NCBI GenBank assembly: GCA_002687335.1
Contig: NYZY01000046.1
Span: 12,173-22,778 of the forward strand
Source of the DNA: Chloroflexota bacterium
GTDB taxonomy: Bacteria > Chloroflexota > Dehalococcoidia > UBA1151 > UBA1328
Length of the DNA stretch: 10,606 bases
Reading direction: 5' to 3'
The notes beneath the pieces were generated by a model, which was not told the DNA's origin, did no database searches, and worked only from the letters and a program-made list of their open reading frames with translations. The position numbers and the translations under genes are program-made. Below, piece after piece: positions 1 through 6,490 of this stretch. How positions within the stretch are numbered: position 1 is the stretch's first letter; each line of letters begins with the position of its first letter.

Positions 1-1508
1 CCAATCAAACGTCGCAGTTCATTTTCTAACTGAAACTGATTTACTGAAAATCCTAAATGGCTCGTAGCGGCCGACTCAAGATGGTGTGCCTCGTCTACTA
101 TCAAAACGTCGTGTTCGGGAAGCAATCCGCCTCCCATAGCTATGTCAGACATTAGCAAAGCATGATTAATAATGACGATATTTGAATGGCTAGCATCGTT
201 GCGAGCCTTACGTAAAAAACAAGGACCATCATTTGTTGGGCAGTTCAATGCGCCTTGAGCTGAAAATCTACTGAATAATGGCGACATTCGCCCTAGAGCC
301 AGCTCATTTTTATCGCCGGTCTCTGTATCGTTCAACCACACCAATATTTTAGATAGTAATTTTGATTCAATATCGTTAGGTTCCGTGGCCAACACCGCAT
401 TCTGCCATCGCTTCATACACAGATAATTAGCTCTGCCTTTAAGTTGTGATGCGAAAATATTTTCTGCTGCAACACCATAATTACTCAGAGTTGATCTGGT
501 TATTTCTATGTCCTTACTTACCAACTGTTCCTGCAAATTAATGGTGTTAGTAGAAATAACGACCCTTGCCCCGGTACGCAGGACATGCAGCGCAGCTGGA
601 ATAAGATACGCGAGGGATTTCCCGACCCCAGTCCCCGCTTCAACTACAAGATGACGCTCAAAATCTATTGCCTCTGATACCGCTTTCGCCATCTCTATTT
701 GTTCAGGGCGATGTTCGAAATCTGGAAGCGAATGCTCAAGCTCTCCGGATTCACCAAAGATGTTCTTTACATGGTCCGCAGGATTTTTTTCGTCAGTTTT
801 ATACTCATGTGGTTTTACTCGAGGCGTTCTCGTAGCAGAACGGATTCTTGAGGAGATTTCTTTAGGATCAATCCCACTAAATGTATGACTTGTTCCAATA
901 GAGGCCGCCCCACTCGTTTCTAGCATTCGGTTGACCAAATCAGATAACGGTGTGCCAGAATATGAGCCTAAACGTTTAATTTGTTCCAAAACTCCACGAT
1001 CATATCCTCCGATAATCTCTGCCAAATACAGAAAAAGGTCACGTGTCGCAAGCGCGTCGGATAATGCTCGGTGAGGATTGTCATGCTGAAAACCGAATCT
1101 TTCAGATAATCGCACGAGGCTATACTCGGGACCTCGTGGAAGAGCAATTTCAGCCATTGACATGGTGTCGTACAAGCGATTAGTTTTCACTCCGTGGCTA
1201 CGGAGGAATGAGGCATCAAACCCAACATTGTGTCCGATGATCGGAACTCCGGCCACGAATTCTATGACGCTCGACTTTATCTCATCCCAATCAGGTGCAT
1301 CATCCACTTCCCGTTGAGTGATACCGGTCATCTGGAGAATAAGCTTTGAAAGTTTGCGGTTTGGATTAACCAAGGCGCTGAACGTGTCGATCTGCGTTTC
1401 ACCTCTGAATTTAACTGCACCGACTTCGATAATCCGTTCGGATTTCGGATTAAGACCAGTAGTCTCTAAGTCAAGGGAGATGAGTATGTCTTGATTGATC
1501 GGGGGCAA
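1..1508 (-). CDS. dinG: DinG-family ATP-dependent helicase with N-terminal DnaQ-like 3'-5' exonuclease domain (partial, 3' end outside window)
   Basis: My own translation of the minus strand gives 502 codons that stay open to the left edge, so the C-terminal helicase half is missing. Residues 11-163 form a DEDDh exonuclease: Exo I D13-x-E15 in LDLETTG, Exo II H93-N94 with D98, Exo III H146 and D151. The XPD/DinG-like helicase follows: Q-motif-like FEHRPEQIEM at 264-273, Walker A AGTGVGKS at 291-298, NHALL near 448-452 and the DEAH box at 472-475. Proteins of this architecture act in DNA repair and unwinding in the cytoplasm. Iron-sulfur-type cysteines are visible at C364, C423 and C430; the usual fourth is not evident. 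No ATG is available. I chose TTG at 1508 because homologues begin just before LDLETTG. An in-frame TTG at 1541 is possible, with a stop just upstream at 1550-1548. Neither has an ideally spaced Shine-Dalgarno. The gene follows the catabolic operon on the same strand but is probably functionally separate. Confidence 0.93.
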   Translation of the reverse strand, partial: MPPINQDILISLDLETTGLNPKSERIIEVGAVKFRGETQIDTFSALVNPNRKLSKLILQMTGITQREVDDAPDWDEIKSSVIEFVAGVPIIGHNVGFDASFLRSHGVKTNRLYDTMSMAEIALPRGPEYSLVRLSERFGFQHDNPHRALSDALATRDLFLYLAEIIGGYDRGVLEQIKRLGSYSGTPLSDLVNRMLETSGAASIGTSHTFSGIDPKEISSRIRSATRTPRVKPHEYKTDEKNPADHVKNIFGESGELEHSLPDFEHRPEQIEMAKAVSEAIDFERHLVVEAGTGVGKSLAYLIPAALHVLRTGARVVISTNTINLQEQLVSKDIEITRSTLSNYGVAAENIFASQLKGRANYLCMKRWQNAVLATEPNDIESKLLSKILVWLNDTETGDKNELALGRMSPLFSRFSAQGALNCPTNDGPCFLRKARNDASHSNIVIINHALLMSDIAMGGGLLPEHDVLIVDEAHHLESAATSHLGFSVNQFQLENELRRLI

Positions 1509-1549
1509 TTTCCAGTGCTTCCACCTGGCACTATTATTCAACGGATGTC

Positions 1550-1587
1550 ACAGGTTTCCTGTGCAAGAAACTGTATCGGAAACCTGT
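1550..1587. repeat. Perfect 10-bp inverted repeat upstream of dinG
   Basis: ACAGGTTTCC at 1550-1559 pairs perfectly with GGAAACCTGT at 1578-1587 around an 18-base loop. It lies between the stop of the ketopantoate-reductase-like gene and the start of dinG, both on the minus strand. Neither side has a T-run, so it is not a classical intrinsic terminator. In the minus-strand RNA the right arm carries AGGAAA, the nearest purine-rich sequence upstream of the alternative TTG start at 1541. The hairpin could therefore hide a ribosome site, stabilise the upstream mRNA 3' end, or be a protein-binding dyad. The function is unknown. Confidence 0.5.
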
Positions 1588-1609
1588 TGAAATAGATGAC
1601 TCTTTCAAC
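1586..1609. repeat. 7-bp inverted repeat after the ketopantoate-reductase-like gene
   Basis: GTTGAAA at 1586-1592 pairs with TTTCAAC at 1603-1609 around a 10-base loop. It abuts, and shares two bases with, the larger dyad at 1550-1587. In the minus-strand transcript it comes about 24 bases after the stop codon at 1633. The two hairpins in tandem may mark the 3' end of the upstream operon by stalling or processing, but there is no U-tract. Confidence 0.3.
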
Positions 1610-1632
1610 GAGATTTATGTACATTACACCAG

Positions 1633-2706
1633 TTAGTGACCGGCTGAACTTAGTACGAGCTCGACATTGTCAAACCCAGCTTCGAGTTCTCCGGCATCAA
1701 TGGCTTTAACCACATTTGCCATAGATGCATTGACTGGAGTATCTATACCAACTATCGCTCCTTGATCACAGACGAATGTGTTCATTTGTAGGATCTCGGT
1801 GGGGCGGCCTTTGACAACATCCTGAGCCATCGAAGGTCGCCAGTTTGCACCTGTAGATCGCTCAGCAAGCACTGCATCGAGCAGCTCGTAGACTTCGCCT
1901 CGCGTGGCATTGGCCCACTCGAGCGCTGTCCGCCCTCCGAAATTTTCAACTTTATATCCAAGTGCCAGACCGACTGAAGCACACTCCTGGGCCAACCGAA
2001 TCTGCAATTCTCTCCCTCTGGGATGTTTATTTAGATCAGACATGCCCATTCCACTGGATGCAGCAACCGGATTACCCATCGAATTCTGTCCGAGTTTCGC
2101 CCAACGTTCTCCCCACAAATTAGTTGTAATCTTGCCACCATCAATTGGGTCAAGTATTTCGATCAACTCGTGAAGGCGAGGGGTGTCAGTGCCATCATGA
2201 TTGCCCGCTCTGAATACGATATGCCCTTGATCGCGTCTCCGTGTACTGCCCGGCCTTTCAACTTTTCCTGCCTCCCACATTGCAACAGAAATACTAGACA
2301 TAACCAATCCCACTGCCCGTTCGGCTCCGACTGCTGCCGCGATCTCAGGATCAGGCCATGTATTTTGCGAGGAAACGATATAGCCATCAGGATGAACGAA
2401 CTTGTCAACAAACGTTGCAGCCCAGGAAGTGTCATATGCCTTCATCGCGACGAATCCTATGTCAAACAACGGTTCTCTCGCTATATGTTCGTTTTCGTGA
2501 AGGTGATAGATCTTGGGACGCGCTACAAACGGTTCATGTGGCCCGTTGACGATTAGGCCATTATCACGGATTGCTTCAACGTGATCGTCCCAAATATCTA
2601 CCAACGTCACATCATGACCGGCATGAGAAAGCCAACCACCTAGATAGGAACCGACAGCCCCTGCCCCAATAAAAATAATACGTTTGGTGTTAATTTTTTC
2701 TGACAT
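1633..2706 (-). CDS. Ketopantoate reductase (ApbA/PanE) family oxidoreductase
   Basis: This 357-aa protein has the family's two-domain layout. The N-terminal Rossmann fold carries GAGAVGSYLGG at 14-24, followed by K89 (matching the PanE lysine after strand 4) and N115 in SQNTW. The C-terminal helical domain keeps the active-site pattern: K204, N208 and N212 spaced as K176/N180/N184 in E. coli PanE, and S292, D296 and E304 spaced as S244/D248/E256. Known members reduce 2-dehydropantoate to pantoate with NADPH. Here Asp37 ends the second strand, where the E. coli enzyme uses an arginine to bind the NADPH phosphate, so NAD(H) is more likely (inference). It is about 50 residues longer than E. coli PanE. 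It starts 38 bp after dehydratase B with no clear Shine-Dalgarno, suggesting co-transcription. The context points to catabolism of a hydroxy or keto acid rather than pantothenate synthesis, so I give no panE symbol. Confidence 0.88.
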   Translation of the reverse strand: MSEKINTKRIIFIGAGAVGSYLGGWLSHAGHDVTLVDIWDDHVEAIRDNGLIVNGPHEPFVARPKIYHLHENEHIAREPLFDIGFVAMKAYDTSWAATFVDKFVHPDGYIVSSQNTWPDPEIAAAVGAERAVGLVMSSISVAMWEAGKVERPGSTRRRDQGHIVFRAGNHDGTDTPRLHELIEILDPIDGGKITTNLWGERWAKLGQNSMGNPVAASSGMGMSDLNKHPRGRELQIRLAQECASVGLALGYKVENFGGRTALEWANATRGEVYELLDAVLAERSTGANWRPSMAQDVVKGRPTEILQMNTFVCDQGAIVGIDTPVNASMANVVKAIDAGELEAGFDNVELVLSSAGH

Positions 2707-2744
2707 AACTTATTACTCGCGCGATTTTGGTTTGGGAGAGTTAG

Positions 2745-4004
2745 CTAATCGTAATAACTAGCATTAAAGCCTGTTCGCCTGCGTTCCGTACTGTGCACAA
2801 ACTCACTCTGAAATTCTTTAGGTGGATAGGTATATCGCTCGACCGACGTAAGCCACGATTCAGATTTCCTACTGCTTACGCGTACGGTAGCATCTGCTCG
2901 ATCTTTGACAGAGGGCCTAAGTCGAGTGCCCAATCCAGGTTCAGTGGGTGCCATCAGAAAACCCCCATCGATCACAAAATCTGGTTCGATGAAATCGCGG
3001 TACCAACCAAGATGCATCGCTCGGTTATATTCCATAATCATCACGTTTGGTGTTGCCATAGCGATATGAGCACAAGCCATCATGTTGACTGGCCCAACGC
3101 AATCATGAGGCGCGATAGGCTTCTGGTGAGCTGATGCTAAGACCGCTATCTTCTTTACCTCCGATATGCCCCCAGTCCAGGTCAGATCCGGCATCGAAAT
3201 TCGTGCAGATGAAGATTCGATAAATCGACGATGCTGGTACCTTGTCATCAAACGTTCCGCCGCAGCAATAGGTGTTGAGGTCACTGCCTGCAGTCTCCGG
3301 TGTGCTTCTTCGTTAAGTGGGGAAATCAGTTCCTCATGCCACATCAGTCGCATAGATTCCATTTCCCTAACGATGCGCATCGCGTTTGGCAGATTCCACT
3401 TTCCGTGTGCATCATTGGCTATATCGATCTCCATACCAAGCTTTTCACGAATTTCACGGATAGGACGCAATGCCCAGTCTAGATCATCCTGAAATAGTAA
3501 TTGACCGTCGGATTCTCTTGCAATGAAATCAGTTGGAGACATCTTCATCCCTGTGATGCCTTGATCAAGAAGGCTTTTGGCAACTCCCACAGGGTCGGAC
3601 CACACTCTGTGCGCCTCATCAATCTCACCGTAAACTCCCAGAGTGTTGTAAACCTTAATTCGGTTTCTTGTGCCACCACCTATGATCTCGAATATCGGCA
3701 TGTTGAGAGATTGGCCCTTTATGTCCCACAAGGCAACATCTATTGCGGAAATGGCACGTAACTCCGCACCGCCATAACCCGCATGATCGGATAGTCGGAA
3801 CATCGTCTGCCAGTGTCTTTCAATCTCGAATGGATCTCGACCAACCAGAAGTGGACCAAAATGATCATGTATGGCTGACTCGACTGTGGTGGCTGCATAC
3901 CACGTCTCACCGAGCCCAGTAAGTCCAGTATCGGTATGAACTTGAACAAAGATAAGATCAGGAAATTGCGCTACACGGATTGTTTCAATTTGGGAAATTA
4001 TCAT
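2745..4004 (-). CDS. Enolase-superfamily (mandelate racemase/muconate lactonizing) dehydratase-like enzyme B
   Basis: This 419-aa protein has the enolase-superfamily capping domain (about 1-115), with the typical GLGETWY and ALWDIKGQ segments, and then a modified TIM barrel. Active-site residues are K154 on strand 2 (in MKMSP), D198 with H200 in NDAHGK on strand 3, E224 on strand 4, E250 on strand 5, D273 (MPDL), H300 in APHD and E325. Three acidic residues (D198, E224, E250) should bind Mg2+. H300 with D273 forms the His-Asp dyad, and H200 resembles the general acid of galactonate dehydratase. The likely reaction is dehydration of an acid sugar or similar hydroxy acid to a 2-keto acid; the substrate is unknown. 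The ATG at 4004-4002 overlaps the TGA of the upstream paralogue (4003-4001), so the two are translationally coupled. Compared with its twin it has about 10 extra residues before K154 and a basic, arginine-rich C-terminal tail. Confidence 0.92.
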   Translation of the reverse strand: MIISQIETIRVAQFPDLIFVQVHTDTGLTGLGETWYAATTVESAIHDHFGPLLVGRDPFEIERHWQTMFRLSDHAGYGGAELRAISAIDVALWDIKGQSLNMPIFEIIGGGTRNRIKVYNTLGVYGEIDEAHRVWSDPVGVAKSLLDQGITGMKMSPTDFIARESDGQLLFQDDLDWALRPIREIREKLGMEIDIANDAHGKWNLPNAMRIVREMESMRLMWHEELISPLNEEAHRRLQAVTSTPIAAAERLMTRYQHRRFIESSSARISMPDLTWTGGISEVKKIAVLASAHQKPIAPHDCVGPVNMMACAHIAMATPNVMIMEYNRAMHLGWYRDFIEPDFVIDGGFLMAPTEPGLGTRLRPSVKDRADATVRVSSRKSESWLTSVERYTYPPKEFQSEFVHSTERRRTGFNASYYD

Positions 4005-5308
4005 TTTGAATCACCAGCATTCTGAGCTTCATCCGTTTTAGTTTCAAAATGTTCCTCGAGCCTTGATTCTTGAGCTCGGAATTCAAATATATTCTCCATG
4101 TCCGACCACATGGCAGTGGAGAAATTGTCTGTTGATAATTTTGGATCGTACAGACCAACACCAGCCCATCCTTCATCAGACATTCCCGGAATCATTGCAT
4201 CAACACCAGTAACCCGAGTTTCAACATCAGGCCGATCAAACACTTCAGGGCGTAAACGTGTGCCAATACCAGGATTCTCGGGGGCATACAGCCAGCCATT
4301 TTCAATCGGTGGAAGCGGGTCTACCATCTCACCGTACCAACCGTATAAATACGGCCTCACATGTTCCATAATCATCGCATTAGGCGAATTCATACATATT
4401 TGTGCACACGCAAATATATTGACCGGCCCGGTAGCATCATGAGGTGCTACTGGAACCTGATGTGCCGAAGCCATTATTGCAATCCGGTGAGTTTCGGTGA
4501 TGCCACCCGTCCAGATTAAATCAGGCATAACGATCTGCGCAGCGCCGTTCTCGATAAATTCACGAAATTGCCATCGAGTAAGCAATCGTTCGGATATACA
4601 CACAGGGGTAGTTGTGGCTTCTTGAAGCTGTCTGAGAGATTGAGGATTCAGGAGTGGCATAAGGTCTTCTTGCCACATGATGTCGAGCTTTTCCATCTCT
4701 TTAGCGATCTGAATAGCAACTGGCAACGACCACTTTCCGTGCCCGTCGTTAGCAATTTTTATATCGCCACCGACAGCATCTCGAATATCACGAAACGGCT
4801 TAAGAACGTGATCAAGTTCATTCGGAGCAAGGTACTGTCCCTCAGAAGGGGTGGCTACTGGAATAGTCGGTCCTATTTTCATAGCGACTATTCCGTCATC
4901 AATCAACTCTTTCGCCAGGTCCCCACATCCTTCAAACGGGCCACCGGTGGCGTAAACGCGAATCTTTTTTCTGACAGCCCCTCCCAATAATTCATAAACC
5001 GGGACGCCTGCTGCCTGACCTTTTATGTCCCATAGGGCCATATCAATAGCAGATATCGCTCTGAGTTCGGCGCCACCGTAACCCGCATGATCTGAAAGTC
5101 GGAACATATTCAGCCAGTGTCTCTCAATAGCAAATGGATCACGTCCGACTATCAAAGGTGCAAAATGATCATGAACTGCTGACTCTACCGTTCTCGACGC
5201 GTACCAGGTTTCACCTAATCCAATGAGTCCGGTATCAGTGTGAACCCTCACCCAAATAGCATCTGAAGGTTCACTGACTCGTATCGTTTCGATATTACTG
5301 ATCTTCAA
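4001..5308 (-). CDS. Enolase-superfamily (mandelate racemase/muconate lactonizing) dehydratase-like enzyme A
   Basis: This 435-aa protein is the first gene of the minus-strand operon. It starts at TTG (5308-5306) with AAAGGTG at 5325-5319 as ribosome site; no earlier ATG fits. The capping domain (about 1-115) is nearly the same as in the next gene, about 79 of the first 98 residues being identical. Barrel residues: K144 in MKIGP, D188 and H190 in NDGHGK, E214, E240 in SERLLTRW, D263 in MPDL, H290 in APHD, E315. The pattern matches acid-sugar dehydratases of the mandelate-racemase subgroup, closest in style to D-galactonate dehydratase: Mg2+ bound by three acidic residues, the His290-Asp263 dyad as base, His190 as likely acid. 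The second lysine of the KxK motif is replaced by Gly146. Residues from about 370 to 435 form an extra acidic, low-homology tail. The substrate is unknown. The pair probably arose by an old tandem duplication, because the codons differ widely. Confidence 0.92.
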   Translation of the reverse strand: MKISNIETIRVSEPSDAIWVRVHTDTGLIGLGETWYASRTVESAVHDHFAPLIVGRDPFAIERHWLNMFRLSDHAGYGGAELRAISAIDMALWDIKGQAAGVPVYELLGGAVRKKIRVYATGGPFEGCGDLAKELIDDGIVAMKIGPTIPVATPSEGQYLAPNELDHVLKPFRDIRDAVGGDIKIANDGHGKWSLPVAIQIAKEMEKLDIMWQEDLMPLLNPQSLRQLQEATTTPVCISERLLTRWQFREFIENGAAQIVMPDLIWTGGITETHRIAIMASAHQVPVAPHDATGPVNIFACAQICMNSPNAMIMEHVRPYLYGWYGEMVDPLPPIENGWLYAPENPGIGTRLRPEVFDRPDVETRVTGVDAMIPGMSDEGWAGVGLYDPKLSTDNFSTAMWSDMENIFEFRAQESRLEEHFETKTDEAQNAGDSK

Positions 5309-5318
5309 ATTCTTTAAG

Positions 5319-5325
5319 CACCTTT
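5319..5325 (-). promoter_or_regulatory. Ribosome binding site deciding the TTG start of dehydratase A
   Basis: The minus strand reads AAAGGTG here, ending 10 bases before TTG at 5308. It supports the TTG start, and the conserved enolase-superfamily N-terminus begins directly with this codon. Confidence 0.55.
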
Positions 5326-5360
5326 GCTTTTTTTGTTTGTTTAAAGTCCGAAGAGGGGCG

Positions 5361-5366
5361 AGTATA
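5361..5366 (-). promoter_or_regulatory. Candidate -10 box for the dehydratase operon
   Basis: On the minus strand this reads TATACT, one mismatch from TATAAT. It lies 52 bases upstream of the TTG start at 5308 and would give a leader of roughly 45 bases. No convincing -35 hexamer stands 16-19 bases upstream, so the promoter may depend on an activator, or the match may be chance. Confidence 0.3.
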
Positions 5367-5447
5367 CCCCGTTATCGCGCTAGAATTGCCCTCGCCACGC
5401 TAACGGAATTAATCGTATTAACGATCTAGTACAAGAATTTGTAACTC

Positions 5448-5455
5448 AAGAGGAA
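5448..5455 (+). promoter_or_regulatory. Ribosome binding site deciding the TTG start of the dehydrogenase
   Basis: AAGAGGAA has its GAGG core six bases before TTG at 5460-5462. The first in-frame ATG is 62 codons downstream, inside the conserved catalytic domain, so TTG must be the start. Confidence 0.75.
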
Positions 5456-5459
5456 TTTA

Positions 5460-6425
5460 TTGAAAGCAGCCAGAGTAATTGCCCGCAGAACAATCGAATT
5501 TCTGGACGTACCTGAACCATCAGCTCTGGAGGAAGGCGAGGTACAGATAAAGCTCGAATCTTTGTCGATTTGCGGCAGTGATATATACCTTGAATACGAC
5601 GCTGAATTACCAGAGGAAGACTATCCTTTCGTACCAGGGGCGCCAATGCACGAATGTGCCGGTGTCGTCATCGACAGCCGAGACCCAGAATACGATCTGG
5701 GCCAGCGCGTGATCGTCATCCCACGCGATGTAGCTGGAATGCAAGAGCAGGTCGTTCAAACAGCTGACAGATTAATTAAGTTACCGGATTGGGGTGATCT
5801 GTCCGAATGGGTGATGTGCCAGCATTCGGGAACTGCATTATTTTCCGCGCGGCAATGGGGAAACCCGATGGGCAGAAGAATTGCAGTTCTGGGTCAAGGA
5901 GGAATCGGTCTCACTTTCACTATGATCGCTGAAAGACAGGGAGCCGAGCAGATCGTTGGAATAGACCTAGAAGAATATCGCTGCAAGACATCATCTGATC
6001 TAGGAGCGACACACACAATCAACGCATCCAATGATGATGTTGTTCAGGCATCCGAAGAAATAACTGAGGGTCAAATGTTCGATGTAGTCGTCGATGCCAG
6101 CGGAGATCCCGCAGGACTGGCGACAGCTGTAGATCTGGTCAAACAACAGGGCCAAATCATATCCTTCAGCCTCGTAGACCCCACGGTGGTCACTTTTGAT
6201 CATCGAAAATGGATGGCTAAAAACATCCAGATGAATGCAACCGTTATAGCTGCTACCCAAGAACCTGTGCAGGAAATCCGAGATATCGTTGCGCTCAAAG
6301 AACGTGGATGGATTGATCCAGGAGTTCTCAAAACCCATGAAATGAAGTTTGAGGAAGCGCAACAGGCCTTCGAGATGTACAGGCTACGGGAGGACGAAGT
6401 AATCAAGATTGCAATGTCTTTCTGA
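5460..6425 (+). CDS. Medium-chain (zinc-type) alcohol/polyol dehydrogenase family protein, short form
   Basis: This 321-aa protein starts at TTG with a strong ribosome site. The N-terminal GroES-like catalytic domain (about 1-125) has CGSD at 38-41 (C38 is the expected zinc ligand) and H64-E65 in PMHECAG, corresponding to the GHE motif. The Rossmann domain carries GQGGIG at 145-150, and Asp169 ends the second strand, which suggests NAD(H). Relatives oxidise alcohols, polyols or sugars. Two features are unusual. The structural-zinc lobe with four cysteines, normally near residues 90-115, is absent. The usual His after CGSD (CGSDxH) is a tyrosine (Y43). Family members are usually 340-380 aa, so the missing lobe explains the shortness. 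It is the first gene of the plus-strand operon, 65 bp before a peroxiredoxin and divergent from the dehydratases, which suggests it acts on the same compounds. The substrate is unknown; a quinone-reductase-like role without zinc is less likely because C38 and H64 remain. Confidence 0.87.
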   Translation: MKAARVIARRTIEFLDVPEPSALEEGEVQIKLESLSICGSDIYLEYDAELPEEDYPFVPGAPMHECAGVVIDSRDPEYDLGQRVIVIPRDVAGMQEQVVQTADRLIKLPDWGDLSEWVMCQHSGTALFSARQWGNPMGRRIAVLGQGGIGLTFTMIAERQGAEQIVGIDLEEYRCKTSSDLGATHTINASNDDVVQASEEITEGQMFDVVVDASGDPAGLATAVDLVKQQGQIISFSLVDPTVVTFDHRKWMAKNIQMNATVIAATQEPVQEIRDIVALKERGWIDPGVLKTHEMKFEEAQQAFEMYRLREDEVIKIAMSF

Positions 6426-6479
6426 CCAAACGGATGACATAATCTTCGCGTGATCAACATGTTCCACTATAAAACCCTT

Positions 6480-6485
6480 AGGAGA
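6480..6485 (+). promoter_or_regulatory. Ribosome binding site of the peroxiredoxin gene
   Basis: AGGAGA lies five bases before the ATG at 6491 and is the strongest Shine-Dalgarno in the window. A TATAAA at 6468-6473 could be a -10 box for a separate promoter, but the -35 at 17-bp spacing (TTCGCG) is poor. Confidence 0.7.
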
Positions 6486-6490
6486 TAACT

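Larger units (their letters stand above)
5309..5459. promoter_or_regulatory. Divergent intergenic control region between the two catabolic operons
   Basis: These 151 bases separate two operons that are transcribed away from each other. The palindrome TTAAT-CGT-ATTAA lies at 5409-5421. TAACG elements occur at 5401-5405 and 5419-5423, and in opposite orientation at 5370-5374. GGCGAG (5357-5362) pairs with CTCGCC (5391-5396). These could be sites for a shared regulator, but no regulator gene is present in the window to support this. A good -35/-10 pair could not be identified for the plus-strand operon. Confidence 0.4.

Noticed and set aside
1550..1609. Inverted repeats as an intrinsic terminator of the minus-strand operon
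   Set aside because: Neither stem is followed by a T-run in the transcript direction and the larger loop is 18 bases, so I list them as repeats only.
2170..2556. 128-aa plus-strand open frame antisense to the ketopantoate-reductase-like gene
   Set aside because: It lies wholly within a well-supported gene on the other strand, has no ribosome site and shows no recognisable domain; it is a frame shadow.
1633..2706. Assignment as panE of pantothenate synthesis
   Set aside because: The active-site pattern fits the family, but no pantothenate genes are nearby and the operon partners are catabolic enzymes, so a symbol would overstate the evidence.
4568..4990. 140-aa plus-strand open frame antisense to dehydratase A
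   Set aside because: It is antisense to conserved barrel sequence with all catalytic residues present on the minus strand; composition is not protein-like.
6000..6362. 120-aa minus-strand open frame within the dehydrogenase gene
   Set aside because: It overlaps the Rossmann domain of a clear gene and has no supporting start signals or motifs.
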